Made by a program: the position numbers and the translations under genes. Shown here one piece after another: positions 53,058 through 60,618 of a stretch of DNA of 64,000 bases. Source of the stretch: a virus; the IMG/VR virus record IMGVR_UViG_3300037219_000017, positions 1-64,000 of that record; one strand, given 5' to 3'. Position 1 is the first letter of the stretch; every line of letters begins with the position of its first letter. The notes under the pieces are model-generated. The model searched no databases. It was not told where the DNA came from and worked only from the letters and a program-made list of their open reading frames with translations.

Positions 53058-53183
53058 TCACATCAGCTTAAACCCCTTCTTGATGAGGAGTTCGGTTGCG
53101 CGAGTTAGCTGTTTTGATCTCATCTCGCGCTCGATGCGTTTCCGCAGCTGCGGGTTCAGGTGACTCCACGTGTGCTGACTCAT
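53058..53183 (-). CDS. Possible 41-residue overlapping protein
   Basis: An alternative frame within the 3' end of the next gene: MSQHTWSHLNPQLRKRIERE then a basic helical end KGFKLM. Composition and helix pattern look protein-like, but there is no clear ribosome site, so this is a weak call. Confidence 0.25.
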   Translation of the reverse strand: MSQHTWSHLNPQLRKRIEREMRSKQLTRATELLIKKGFKLM

Positions 53184-53568
53184 TTGTTTGATCTGCCGGC
53201 GCAGATGAGTCTGCCTGTCCGGCGGCAGGAAGAGGGTTGTTGGCCATGCGGGCGTTGACATCCAACTGAGCCTGGGCCTGCGTGGCGAAGGTGTCGTCAT
53301 CCATTGCGGTCTGCAGCACGGCAATCGCGGCGTCCATTTCGCGGGAGGCTGTTTCCATGCCTTCGAGCTGCACGACAGCGGAGACGAACTGATTGACCGA
53401 CTGCGGGTGCTCCCACTTCTTGAGTAGCTGCTTGATAGACGCCATCGACTCGTCGTCTATTTGCACAACAGCTTGGCGGCAAATTGCCAGGTTCTTTTCC
53501 ACCTGTTCGCGGTTGCGGGTGATGTTGCCCAATAGGCCGGGCAGGCTTTTCGTAATGTCCACATTCAC
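53068..53568 (-). CDS. Hypothetical 166-residue helical protein
   Basis: GTG start in a GTGA overlap with GAAGGA ahead. Helical coil (REQVEKNLAICRQAVVQIDD, ETASREMDAAIAVLQTA) with an Ala/Pro/Glu-rich tail. It is in the packaging gene block; no family recognised. Confidence 0.6.
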   Translation of the reverse strand: MNVDITKSLPGLLGNITRNREQVEKNLAICRQAVVQIDDESMASIKQLLKKWEHPQSVNQFVSAVVQLEGMETASREMDAAIAVLQTAMDDDTFATQAQAQLDVNARMANNPLPAAGQADSSAPADQTNESAHVESPEPAAAETHRARDEIKTANSRNRTPHQEGV

Positions 53569-53948
53569 TCCTTCGAAGAAAAGTAGCCGGCGGATTTCGA
53601 ACTAGCGGACAGCCCAGCTACAACTTCTGGCCGCTTCTCGCGCCTACGCGTGTCGCGCAGGTTGTCGAGTCTCTCTTGGGCGTCGCGCAGTTGATCCTGG
53701 CAGACGGACAATTGGTTCAGCAATTCTTTGAGGCGCCTGTCCTGATTCTGCGCCGTCTGCCGCAGCGACTGGATCAGCGTCCCAGTCTGCATGTAGGTCT
53801 CCATCGACGTGATGACGATTTGCTGCAGCGGCGACGCGGGGTTCGCCATCTGATAATACTTGTCGTTCTCGCAGTTGCCGTTAGGGAATTCGTTCGGCGT
53901 CGGCGGCGGCTGGGGCTGGGAGTATCCCGATCGCGGTTCGTTCATCAT
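53565..53948 (-). CDS. Coiled-coil protein of the packaging block
   Basis: 127 residues from ATG 53948 (GGAG at -9). A Pro/Gln-rich N terminus, then a long coiled coil (TLIQSLRQTAQNQDRRLKEL, QDQLRDAQERLDNLRD). Its 5' end overlaps the terminase-small-like gene by 68 bases. Function unknown; perhaps an assembly factor. Confidence 0.6.
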   Translation of the reverse strand: MMNEPRSGYSQPQPPPTPNEFPNGNCENDKYYQMANPASPLQQIVITSMETYMQTGTLIQSLRQTAQNQDRRLKELLNQLSVCQDQLRDAQERLDNLRDTRRREKRPEVVAGLSASSKSAGYFSSKE

Positions 53949-54477
53949 GATTCTCCGAGACAACAACCACCTTTTGTGGGTTGTCGCCTCCAAAATGGAT
54001 GGAAATTCTGCGCGGCTCGCCAGAAGGCTCCAGGTCCTTCGGCACGTGCGCGACTGTCGAAATCTTAATCAGTTTTTCAATGGCCTCCAGCTTAGCGGCG
54101 GTCGACTTGTCCGACGACACGATCTTAAACAGCGGCATCAGCGAATCTTCCAGCAAGTAGGCCGCTTTCGCGCGTATCCTATCACGAAGGTTGGTATCGG
54201 AATTCCAGAACGTCACCTGCTCGCGATACCGGTTGGCCCAGTCAGGGTTCCTGGTTCTCGCGACCAGATCCTCTTTCGTCAATCCGTAGTGCGACAGGAT
54301 GGCAGCTGGAGTTCGCAGGCGAGCAACGAGGTCGAGGATGAGCTGGTTGTCGAAGTCGGTGAGCGCATCCCGGCTGCCGCTAGGAGCAGTATCCCCAGCA
54401 AACAAAACAGGAGCACCAGCACTTCCAGCCAGTCCGGCCAGCGCGGCGGAGATGTCTTCATTGTGTTCCTCGCTCAT
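53881..54477 (-). CDS. Terminase small subunit candidate
   Basis: 198 residues, ATGA overlap. Residues 38-80 look helix-turn-helix-like (DFDNQLILDLVARL, TPAAILSHYGLTKEDLVAR), then a helical oligomerisation-type region (RDRIRAKAAYLLEDSLMPLF, STAAKLEAIEKLIKIST). The plan and location upstream of the large subunit suggest the DNA-recognising small terminase. Not confirmed by a family match. Confidence 0.5.
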   Translation of the reverse strand: MSEEHNEDISAALAGLAGSAGAPVLFAGDTAPSGSRDALTDFDNQLILDLVARLRTPAAILSHYGLTKEDLVARTRNPDWANRYREQVTFWNSDTNLRDRIRAKAAYLLEDSLMPLFKIVSSDKSTAAKLEAIEKLIKISTVAHVPKDLEPSGEPRRISIHFGGDNPQKVVVVSENHDERTAIGILPAPAAADAERIP

Positions 54478-54767
54478 ACCATGTCAGCCTTAATCGCCAA
54501 GTCCAATAATTCCTTGCAAACACGCACCCACTCCTCAAACGGGGCGCCGTACGGGATTTTTCGCTCGTCATCCGTCACACCAGTCACCACATAGCAGTCC
54601 TCACCCAGTTTCACTCGACACAAATTCTTCACGATCGTGGCGACGTACGCCGGATCTTGCGGAGGCTGCACAGGGTCCTTCGCGGCGCGGATTATTGAAG
54701 TCCGGCCGCGCGGGAGCCCACCATCCAAATTAAAGGTTGGGTGTGCCCTTGAGCCAGAGAATTGCAT
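54474..54767 (-). CDS. Hypothetical 97-residue protein
   Basis: GGAG before ATG 54767; ends in an ATGA overlap with the terminase-small-like gene. Mixed sequence with NLCRVKLGEDCYVVTGV and FEEWVRVCKELLDLAI. No family recognised. Confidence 0.6.
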   Translation of the reverse strand: MQFSGSRAHPTFNLDGGLPRGRTSIIRAAKDPVQPPQDPAYVATIVKNLCRVKLGEDCYVVTGVTDDERKIPYGAPFEEWVRVCKELLDLAIKADMV

Positions 54768-55026
54768 GGAGCGCTCCCATTGGAATTCGCATCGTAATTA
54801 TATGCCCGGATACCCGGACAAATACACATGGCGCGATCGAGTAGTACGCCGGAAACGTGTGCGCGGGGTCATCACATTTGCACGGGCCGATGTGGGCGAT
54901 CAATCCCATGCGGCCGGCTCGCTTCAGGGTGTCTTCCTTCTCACCGGCGGCGTCGCCGAAGTGAAAAAGACCTAGAATTCGCGGGCGGTCGCTCACGTAG
55001 GCTTTGGATGCAACTCCGTCGTTCAT
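54730..55026 (-). CDS. Hypothetical 98-residue protein
   Basis: ATGA overlap with the ribbon-helix-helix gene and a 38-base overlap with the next. CKCDDPAHTFPAYYSIAPC could bind metal. C-terminal hydrophobic stretch (MGALHAILWL). No family recognised. Confidence 0.55.
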   Translation of the reverse strand: MNDGVASKAYVSDRPRILGLFHFGDAAGEKEDTLKRAGRMGLIAHIGPCKCDDPAHTFPAYYSIAPCVFVRVSGHIITMRIPMGALHAILWLKGTPNL

Positions 55027-55223
55027 AACCGAATCTCCTCGATGGCTGTTCGCTCCGCAATGGCTTTCGTGCCCTCACGGACCAGGTAATCGCGGCACGC
55101 GATGCGAATCAACTCCGACGGCGTCGTATTCTTGACGGCGGCGACGGCGTAGATCGCATTGATGACAGTTTCGTCCATGTACAGATGGAACGCCTTCCTG
55201 ACGCCGATTTTTGGGCGCGCCAT
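55023..55223 (-). CDS. Ribbon-helix-helix-like small protein
   Basis: 66 residues; GGAGAACTGAT before the ATG. KAFHLYMDETVINAIYAVA then TTPSELIRIACRDYLVREG reads as one beta strand and two helices, the RHH/CopG-type DNA-binding plan. Could regulate late or early transcription. Family match is by eye. Confidence 0.55.
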   Translation of the reverse strand: MARPKIGVRKAFHLYMDETVINAIYAVAAVKNTTPSELIRIACRDYLVREGTKAIAERTAIEEIRL

Positions 55224-55224
55224 A

Positions 55225-55596
55225 TCAGTTCTCCGTGCCTACAGCGTCGCCGATGAAGCTCTTGAGCACACTCTGCCACTCTGAGAACGGCGCCTCTGCG
55301 CTAGCTCCTGTTTCGATGCGCCACTTCTGCCCGGGGCGTATTTTCACGCCAAGCGGCCACTGCCCAGACTCTTTGCGACGCGTAATGCGCCAATAGTTAA
55401 TCACCCACTGCGCCTGGCAGCCGTTCATAATCAGCAGTGCCTGCACCGCGTCGGAAATCTTCGGGGCAGTCGTGCCGGCCGACGTCATCGCCGGGTTTTG
55501 CACCTGTTTGTAGTTTGACGGGTCAGGGCTACTCGTTTCACCGTCATCTGACAAGTCATCGCCTGTCAGTTTGGCCAATTCGATCTTAGCGCTCAT
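55225..55596 (-). CDS. Hypothetical 123-residue protein
   Basis: ATG 55596 with GAGGAG. Acidic N terminus (SDDGETSSPDPSNYK), helical core (SDAVQALLIMNGCQAQWVIN) and tryptophan-rich end (GQWPLGVKIRPGQKWRIE). No family recognised. Confidence 0.6.
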   Translation of the reverse strand: MSAKIELAKLTGDDLSDDGETSSPDPSNYKQVQNPAMTSAGTTAPKISDAVQALLIMNGCQAQWVINYWRITRRKESGQWPLGVKIRPGQKWRIETGASAEAPFSEWQSVLKSFIGDAVGTEN

Positions 55597-55900
55597 GAAA
55601 ATTCTCCTCGTCGATGACTGACGCCGCAGGAATAGCGACACTGTCAACTTTTTGTGTTCGGCCCCACCCGCGCGGGTGCTTGTCTCTGCAAATCAAGTCC
55701 GCCAGGTACGTCAGCACGTCCGGCCACGTATGTTCGTCGCCAACGCTCACGAAGTACAGCGCCTTGTCGCACCCCTCCGGATAAACGGTCCAGCCGGCGC
55801 CTTCCCACATAACCCTGAGCCCCAGCAACCCGAGCTTCGTCTCTGTGTCGCCGGGGAGGGCAATACAGCAGTTCCTGTTCGTGCCGGGGGAGTGCAGCAT
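55586..55900 (-). CDS. Hypothetical 104-residue protein
   Basis: ATG 55900 in a TGATG overlap; GTG 55909 possible. WEGAGWTVYPEGCDKALYFV and WPDVLTYLADLICRDKHPRG resemble small phage proteins without known role. Overlaps the next gene by 11 bases. Confidence 0.55.
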   Translation of the reverse strand: MLHSPGTNRNCCIALPGDTETKLGLLGLRVMWEGAGWTVYPEGCDKALYFVSVGDEHTWPDVLTYLADLICRDKHPRGWGRTQKVDSVAIPAASVIDEENFHER

Positions 55901-56826
55901 CACATCCACCCCGACTTCTTTATATCAAACACGTCGTCGATCATCGGCGGGGGAGCCATCTTCGCCATGTGTTCCTGCATGGCGAGCTGCGCGCGTTCCC
56001 GCATGGCGTGCTGCTGTCGCATGAACGCGTTCTGCTGGCCCTGCATACCCTGTGCGTTCTGTTCCCCCATGCCGGCGACGCCGAGCTGCGCAGCCTGCTG
56101 CGGATGCACAACTCCGTGACCGTACACCATGCCGGCGACGCCGAGCTGCGCAGCCTGCTGCGGATGCACAACTCCGTGACCGTACACCATGCCGGCGACG
56201 CCGAGCTGCGCAGCCTGCTGCGGATGCACAACTCCGTGACCGTACATCTGCGGCGGGGGCGGCGGCACGATCTTCGGAAGATCCTTCTTGTTCTCCACGA
56301 ACCAGGATTTCTCATCTTTGATCATGTCGGCCATCTCGGCCAGCTGCAGCCGCCACTCGGTTTCGTCGCCGCCACGACCGTTGGCTATCCATTGGTGCGT
56401 GAGGTCCAACACCGGATGGTGTATTGACCAGATCAGCTTCGCTTCGTGCACTCTGGCGCCCTGGCTGCGCACGGCACGAACAAATTTATCGTGCGGGCTG
56501 TAAAGCCACGAGGCTTCTTTATCGTGCGGGCTGTAAAGCCACGAGACTTCGCAGTCGAGGAGCTTCAATGCAGCGGTCACGTAATCGCGCAGCTCTGGGT
56601 CCAGTGCGCGCAGCGGGTCCGGCGCGGGCTGCAGCACATTCGCCGTATCGAGATGGTTCGACACGTGCTGGTACGGCTGCGCAGTCGCGGCGGCGAGCCC
56701 ACCGCAGTTCGCCTGCATCTGACCAATTGCCATCGCCTTCGCGGCGCGGACCTGGTCCGGGTGCATACCCGTGAGCTTATCGATCTCGCGGGCGATATCC
56801 ATCATGGTTTTTGAGGTCAGTCCCAT
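55900..56826 (-). CDS. Repeat-containing hypothetical protein (308 residues)
   Basis: N-terminal two thirds helical. An 11-residue duplication WLYSPHDKEAS sits near residue 95. Residues about 194-253 contain three copies of a 20-residue unit starting YGHGVVHPQQ and ending GVAGM. The tail is Met/Gln-rich (FMRQQHAMRERAQLAMQEHM). A hairpin abuts the start codon and no Shine-Dalgarno is visible. Function unknown; location at the head of the packaging genes. Confidence 0.65.
   Translation of the reverse strand: MGLTSKTMMDIAREIDKLTGMHPDQVRAAKAMAIGQMQANCGGLAAATAQPYQHVSNHLDTANVLQPAPDPLRALDPELRDYVTAALKLLDCEVSWLYSPHDKEASWLYSPHDKFVRAVRSQGARVHEAKLIWSIHHPVLDLTHQWIANGRGGDETEWRLQLAEMADMIKDEKSWFVENKKDLPKIVPPPPPQMYGHGVVHPQQAAQLGVAGMVYGHGVVHPQQAAQLGVAGMVYGHGVVHPQQAAQLGVAGMGEQNAQGMQGQQNAFMRQQHAMRERAQLAMQEHMAKMAPPPMIDDVFDIKKSGWM
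56067..56246 (-). repeat. Three exact 60-bp tandem repeats
   Basis: 56,067-56,126, 56,127-56,186 and 56,187-56,246 read identically. They keep the frame and give three identical 20-residue units rich in His, Gln and Gly. Perfect identity implies recent amplification. Confidence 0.93.
56485..56550 (-). repeat. Two 33-bp tandem repeats (32/33 identical)
   Basis: 56,485-56,517 and 56,518-56,550 differ at one base (GGC/GAC context) and duplicate 11 residues in frame in the same gene as the 60-bp repeats. Confidence 0.9.
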
Positions 56827-56851
56827 AACGTGAGCATAGCAGGCTCACGTT
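56827..56851 (-). promoter_or_regulatory. Perfect 8-bp inverted repeat abutting a start codon
   Basis: AACGTGAG, nine-base loop, CTCACGTT exactly fills the gap between the stop of the FN3-like gene and the ATG of the repeat protein. No T-run follows and no ribosome site is seen, so it may regulate translation or stabilise RNA ends. Confidence 0.5.
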
Positions 56852-57478
56852 CTATGTCAACGTGACCGTGATCCCCAGTATCGACGGGACACTCGCGACT
56901 GCCGGGTTGCCGGCGCCAACCTGCAACGATACGACTGGGCTCATGCCACTTTCGGCCGGCGCCAAGTTCGTGACGGCGAAGTAGTACACGCCGGGAGCGA
57001 GCGACGGGCTGGTCCACGCGCTCACGCCCGCAACGGTCGCGACCTTGACAAGCGACCCTGGCGAGCCGCCCTGGTAAATGTTCGATCCGGTGGACGTCGT
57101 GGGATTTTGCCACGCCAAGACGGCGGACGCTTTCGGCAGCGTCGGATATGCGGTGAGCGCCGCGGAGAGATACGCCTGCTGCGCGGCCTGCGACATCTTA
57201 GTGCCCTTCGAGAGCGCCTCGATCAGCTGCGCATAGGCGTACGCGTACGCCGGAGTAGTCGCGTACATAAACCCCGGCGTGACGAGCCACTGATCACTAG
57301 GGACGAGCACGAACGCCGCGACAGCCGCAGTAAACGCCGCCTCCTGCTGCGGCATCGTCATAGCGACACCGGTAGCGAGCCGCGCCATCACGGCCGCAAC
57401 CGCGGCCTTGTAGACGACAGGCGCGTTTGTGGACTGGCCCCAAGTACCCAGCAGGAATGGTGCAGGAGTGACGGCCAT
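56852..57478 (-). CDS. Virion-type protein with C-terminal FN3-like domain
   Basis: 208 residues. Ala/Tyr-rich helical N-terminal part (ATTPAYAYAYAQLIEALSKG), then from about residue 118 a fibronectin type III-like domain (ASAVLAWQNPTTSTGSNIYQ, GVYYFAVTNLAPAESGMS). FN3-like domains are common on phage surfaces and may bind carbohydrate. Location with other small exported-type genes. Confidence 0.6.
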   Translation of the reverse strand: MAVTPAPFLLGTWGQSTNAPVVYKAAVAAVMARLATGVAMTMPQQEAAFTAAVAAFVLVPSDQWLVTPGFMYATTPAYAYAYAQLIEALSKGTKMSQAAQQAYLSAALTAYPTLPKASAVLAWQNPTTSTGSNIYQGGSPGSLVKVATVAGVSAWTSPSLAPGVYYFAVTNLAPAESGMSPVVSLQVGAGNPAVASVPSILGITVTLT

Positions 57479-57479
57479 C

Positions 57480-57827
57480 CTAATGCACCGTCACGTTTGT
57501 AGGCGCGTCTGGCGTCGGCCCACCCTGCGTCCAAGTTACGCTGCCAGAGGGGACACTTACGCCATTTGCGTCAGCAGCCTCGATGTCAGCGCTGTAGCTC
57601 GTTCCAACAACCGGTGAAAACGCCGGCGTGAGTGATGCGAACGGGATCGACTCTGTGCTGCCGGGCACCCATGTGGCCGGCGCCGTGAATGCGTAGGACG
57701 TCTGTACGCCGCCCGAGGGCGTGATCTGCACGACGTACTCAGTGACTTCGCCCAGCGCGCACGCCGAGCCGTCGTTGTTCAACGTCGGCGTGACGAGCGT
57801 GAAGCCCGTTTGCGGAAGGCCGATCAT
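57480..57827 (-). CDS. FN3/Ig-like small protein
   Basis: 115 residues, almost all one beta-sandwich domain (VTPTLNNDGSACALGEVTEY, SYSADIEAADANGVSVP) and a PDAPTNVTVH end typical of an FN3 boundary. May decorate the virion. Its ATG overlaps the stop codon of the membrane protein gene. Confidence 0.6.
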   Translation of the reverse strand: MIGLPQTGFTLVTPTLNNDGSACALGEVTEYVVQITPSGGVQTSYAFTAPATWVPGSTESIPFASLTPAFSPVVGTSYSADIEAADANGVSVPSGSVTWTQGGPTPDAPTNVTVH

Positions 57828-58000
57828 TTTATCGTCCCCGGGAACACGTGGCCCCCACCGGTGAAGTGCTCAACGAACTCCCAGATGGAAAGCAGTAGGA
57901 TCGCAACCGCGAGCGCCTGCGGGAAGATCAGCGGCTTGATGAGGAACAGGAACGCTATCAACAGCGCTCCGCCGCAGAGAATTAAGAATAAAACATCCAT
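57824..58000 (-). CDS. Two-span membrane protein (58 residues)
   Basis: ATG 58000 with GGAGG, TGATG overlap with a 24-residue gene. Two hydrophobic segments: VLFLILCGGALLIAFLFLI and LAVAILLLSIWEFV, then HFTGGGHVFPG. Holin-like in size, but far from the lysis genes. Function unknown. Confidence 0.6.
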   Translation of the reverse strand: MDVLFLILCGGALLIAFLFLIKPLIFPQALAVAILLLSIWEFVEHFTGGGHVFPGTIK

Positions 58001-58074
58001 CACACCCTCCGAATGAGCCAAACGATCAGGAGAATCAGCACGATCGTCCCGAGTATACCACCCCCGAGGAACAT
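58000..58074 (-). CDS. 24-residue membrane microprotein
   Basis: MFLGGGILGTIVLILLIVWL plus IRRV, one membrane helix with a basic end. Start by TAATG with the exported-protein gene, end by TGATG with the two-span membrane gene, so both borders are coupled. Much shorter than genes usually called, yet the coupling supports expression. Confidence 0.6.
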   Translation of the reverse strand: MFLGGGILGTIVLILLIVWLIRRV

Positions 58075-58391
58075 TAACGATGCCCCTGTGAGTGAGCGAG
58101 GCGCGAGTGCCGGTGCCCATGTGATCGGTGGTTCCCGTGATCTCGCAAGTCCCAGTGCCCGTGTCCGTATCCCCCGTGACCGAAGCCGAACCATAGCGGG
58201 TCCCACGCCGAGCCCGTCCAATATCCGCACCCCGGATTGTAGAACCCTACCGGTCCGGCATACGCAACGCACGGAAGCGCCACGCCGACCCCAACACTCA
58301 CGCCTTGAGCCCGTGCGAGAGACGATCCAGCAATGAGGGCCAAACCAGTCATGACGAAGTGAACGAAGTGCTTTCGCAAAAAACTGTCCAT
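58074..58391 (-). CDS. Exported His/Gly-rich protein (105 residues)
   Basis: TTAGGAG before the ATG. Signal peptide-like N terminus (FVMTGLALIAGSSLARAQ, cleavage near ARA-Q). The mature part is Tyr/Gly/Trp-rich (GYWTGSAWDPLWFGFGHGG) and ends in a histidine-rich stretch (GNHRSHGHRHSRLAHSQGHR), suited to bind metal ions in the periplasm. No family recognised. Confidence 0.6.
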   Translation of the reverse strand: MDSFLRKHFVHFVMTGLALIAGSSLARAQGVSVGVGVALPCVAYAGPVGFYNPGCGYWTGSAWDPLWFGFGHGGYGHGHWDLRDHGNHRSHGHRHSRLAHSQGHR

Positions 58392-58421
58392 CGGCTTTCT
58401 CCTAATCTGCGATGCCGTCCA

Positions 58422-58985
58422 TCATTTCCCCACTACGACCGTCGAACCAGGATTCGCATTCGCAGTCGCCAGAGCGGAGTCCCGCGCCTGAGCCGACTGA
58501 ATCGCCGCGTCCGTCGCCGGCTGGTTCGCAGCCTTCGCATCCGCAGCCGTCTTCGCCCGCGCAGCCTGATCCGCGTTCCAAGCGGCCACTTCCTCAGCAG
58601 TCGGATTCGGGCCTAGACCAGGGACAGCGTGCCCCGGCGGGAACCCCGCGCCTTCCTGGCCAACCACGAAGCCCGCGGAGTGGACTGTGCCTGCCGGTAC
58701 GGCAGCCGCAGCTACCTGCGCGGTGCCCGCGGGGCGCTGCGTGGTCTGCATGATCGGCTCTACGTACGGCCGCAGATGTGCGGTCGCGCCGCCGAGAGGC
58801 GTGCCATCGAAGTACCGACGCGCTTGCTGGCGCTGGAGATAGGCGAGGTTGCCCTGCAAGGCATCCATCATCTGCTCAGCTTCGGATTCTGTCTGGGCGC
58901 CGCCCTCGTTTTCCCATTTGGTCTCGGACTGAACGGGGCCGTCAGAATAGATCCTGGTGGTGTGCGTTGCGAGCAAAGTTGACAT
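58422..58985 (-). CDS. Hypothetical 187-residue Ala-rich protein at the head of the late operon
   Basis: CAGGAG before the ATG. Helical middle (EQMMDALQGNLAYLQRQQARR), Ala/Gly/Pro-rich C-terminal half (AAAAVPAGTVHS, KAANQPATDAAIQSAQARD). First clear gene of the leftward late block apart from the HNH gene; the late promoter should lie upstream. Function unknown. Confidence 0.6.
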   Translation of the reverse strand: MSTLLATHTTRIYSDGPVQSETKWENEGGAQTESEAEQMMDALQGNLAYLQRQQARRYFDGTPLGGATAHLRPYVEPIMQTTQRPAGTAQVAAAAVPAGTVHSAGFVVGQEGAGFPPGHAVPGLGPNPTAEEVAAWNADQAARAKTAADAKAANQPATDAAIQSAQARDSALATANANPGSTVVVGK

Positions 58986-59027
58986 GTTGGAAACTCCTGA
59001 AAAAACGCGGAAAAATCACAAATTCGG

Positions 59028-59100
59028 TAGCGCAGGTCGGACTCGGACCGACGATAACCGCCTTATGAGGGCGGTGCCTTAGCCGCTAGGCGACTGCGCA
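59028..59100 (-). tRNA. tRNA with CAU anticodon (Met or Ile2)
   Basis: 73 bases fold fully: acceptor TGCGCAG/CTGCGCT (first pair T-T mismatched), D arm GCCT-AGCGGCTA-AGGC, anticodon arm CCGCC-CTCATAA-GGCGG, variable TTATC, T arm GTCGG-TCCGAGT-CCGAC, discriminator A. The 3' CCA is not encoded (CCG follows). The T loop has C at position 55. CAU can be Met or lysidine-modified Ile; sequence does not decide, but the anticodon stem lacks the initiator GGG/CCC pairs. Confidence 0.8.
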
Positions 59101-59145
59101 GGTACTGACTGTATCCTGCGTTTATGCAACGTACAATGGGGGAAG

Positions 59146-59643
59146 TTAACAATATATAAACTTATTTTTGAGTGCGTCTACCCGGCGCGCTTCTGTACGG
59201 ATGGCGTGGCAGCAAGCACAGACAACATCACACCGATCGAGTTCGGCCTGGATATCTACATAGCTGTGGGATCGAGCCTTGGATATCACGAAGTTCTTTC
59301 CCTCCCCAGGTCGATGATCAAATTGCATCGCGCATGGAGGGAAGTTGTTGTGGCAGTCTGCGCAAGGCTGTTTTTTCAGCTCTAAAATTTTTTGGAGCGT
59401 CGCATCTCGCAGCTCACGATGTCGCGTACGGATAGGAACTCCTAGTGCGTCGTCGATCGACATCCCGCGAGCGACTCGCTTGCGAAACGTGTCGCGGCTC
59501 ATGCCGGCCTCACGCGCCCATTGCCTCTGCGGCTTCGTCACGCCGTTGTGCGTCAGCATATTCACTTTGCCGCTAGACGGGCTGCGCGGGCCGAGGGATT
59601 GGCGGCGCGGGAATCCTAGCTCTGGCTGGTATGGTCTGTTCAT
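59146..59643 (-). CDS. HNH endonuclease with helix-turn-helix module
   Basis: 165 residues from ATG 59643 (other frames upstream are open but unsupported). REAGMSRDTFRKRVARG with SIDDALGVPI is a DNA-binding module common in phage homing endonucleases. The nuclease part has CADC, MQFDHRPGEGK and CDVVCACCHAIR. It differs from the seven endonuclease VII-like copies. It lies 45 bases from the tRNA gene, a common place for mobile elements. Confidence 0.75.
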   Translation of the reverse strand: MNRPYQPELGFPRRQSLGPRSPSSGKVNMLTHNGVTKPQRQWAREAGMSRDTFRKRVARGMSIDDALGVPIRTRHRELRDATLQKILELKKQPCADCHNNFPPCAMQFDHRPGEGKNFVISKARSHSYVDIQAELDRCDVVCACCHAIRTEARRVDALKNKFIYC

Positions 59644-60368
59644 GTCCGGACTATACACACCCTGGACAAAGAGCGCAAGTGCTGGACAAGTAAAAAATCT
59701 CAACAATTCTATGCACTTACAGTGAGCCGCGCAGCACCACCCGGGGCACCGGTCCACACCCCTATGGGGTCTGTTACATATTCCTCAGCCCGCTCAGCCC
59801 GCGCTGTCATAACGCGACGCATATCCCTAGTGATAGGTGCAGCGCACGCCACAAGGCCCGCTGCACAGTACGGTGTAGGCAGAGGCGCATACACGACAGC
59901 CATAGGTTCAGGACACGCAGTAGGTTCGCAGGATAACGACGGCCGCAATGCAAGCTGGCGTCGCTTAGCGGGCTCGCTGGCACAGTCGCAGAACGAGCTT
60001 ATGGTCGGCCTAAACTGACATTGGTCTCAGTCGGTCCTGTCACAGACTGCGCGCAGGAAATTATGGTTGGACCGTGCAAACGGTCGCAAGAGTACCAGTG
60101 CTGCTATCTTCATCGTGGTGCCTAAGAGGGGCATCTATCTAAACGCCAATTCGGACCCTAGTGCATGTCATGGGACAGGCTAAGCGGGCTTACAAGCTCG
60201 CGTTCCGATTACAGGGCCGCAGTGTTACTACTGCGGAACCCCAAGGCATATTTACCGGGGGTTATGCTCTCTTAATTAGTTATGGCGAGCGCGTTATCTC
60301 GTTGCCAGATAGCAAGGCGACCGATAACACGCGTAAGTCATTGAGCGATAAGCTAGATTCCGGCTTTT

Positions 60369-60532
60369 GTTATTCTGTTATTATATTATTAAAGGATTTA
60401 GTATATATATATATAGAGGGGACCGCCGATTTTAGCTGTGCGGGCTTCGCTCGGAATTCGTCTAGGTTTTCGAGAAAAGCGATAACAGAATAACAGCGTT
60501 GATTTATAAGCATATTTCCGTTATTCTGTTAT
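60369..60532. repeat. Three copies of GTTATTCTGTTAT, one inverted
   Basis: Copies at 60,369-60,381 (plus), 60,482-60,494 (minus) and 60,520-60,532 (plus). The last two form a perfect 13-bp inverted repeat around a 25-base loop. Possible operators or initiator-binding iterons. Confidence 0.8.
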
Positions 60533-60618
60533 TGGGGACCGATAACGACCCTCCGCCGCGCCCGCGCGGCCCGCGCAGCGAAAAAGCCGATCGTTGATTT
60601 ATAAGCATATTTTCGTTA
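60497..60618. repeat. 27-bp direct repeat, 95 bp apart
   Basis: 60,497-60,523 and 60,592-60,618 (beginning CGTTGATTTATAAGCATATT) match at 26 of 27 bases. The first copy overlaps the 13-bp inverted repeat. Candidate protein-binding sites in an origin or promoter region. Confidence 0.85.
60499..60527 (+). promoter_or_regulatory. Candidate early promoter
   Basis: TTGATT (60,499-60,504), 17-base spacer, TATTCT (60,522-60,527) on the plus strand. It lies inside the repeats, so a bound regulator could cover it. About 200 bases upstream of the first rightward gene. A weak match to sigma70 boxes. Confidence 0.35.

Noticed and set aside
56067-56246. CRISPR-like array
   Set aside because: The 60-bp units are contiguous identical tandem repeats inside a coding frame, with no spacers.
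59709-59948. Minus-strand open frame of 79 codons upstream of the HNH gene
   Set aside because: No ribosome site at any start and no family pattern; it overlaps an equally poor plus-strand frame.
59722-60018. Plus-strand open frame of 98 codons
   Set aside because: GTG start without Shine-Dalgarno, low-information Ala/Arg/Ser composition, in the control region.
60161-60493. Plus-strand open frame of 110 codons across the AT-rich region
   Set aside because: Covers repeats and the TA run, no ribosome site, codon use unlike neighbours.
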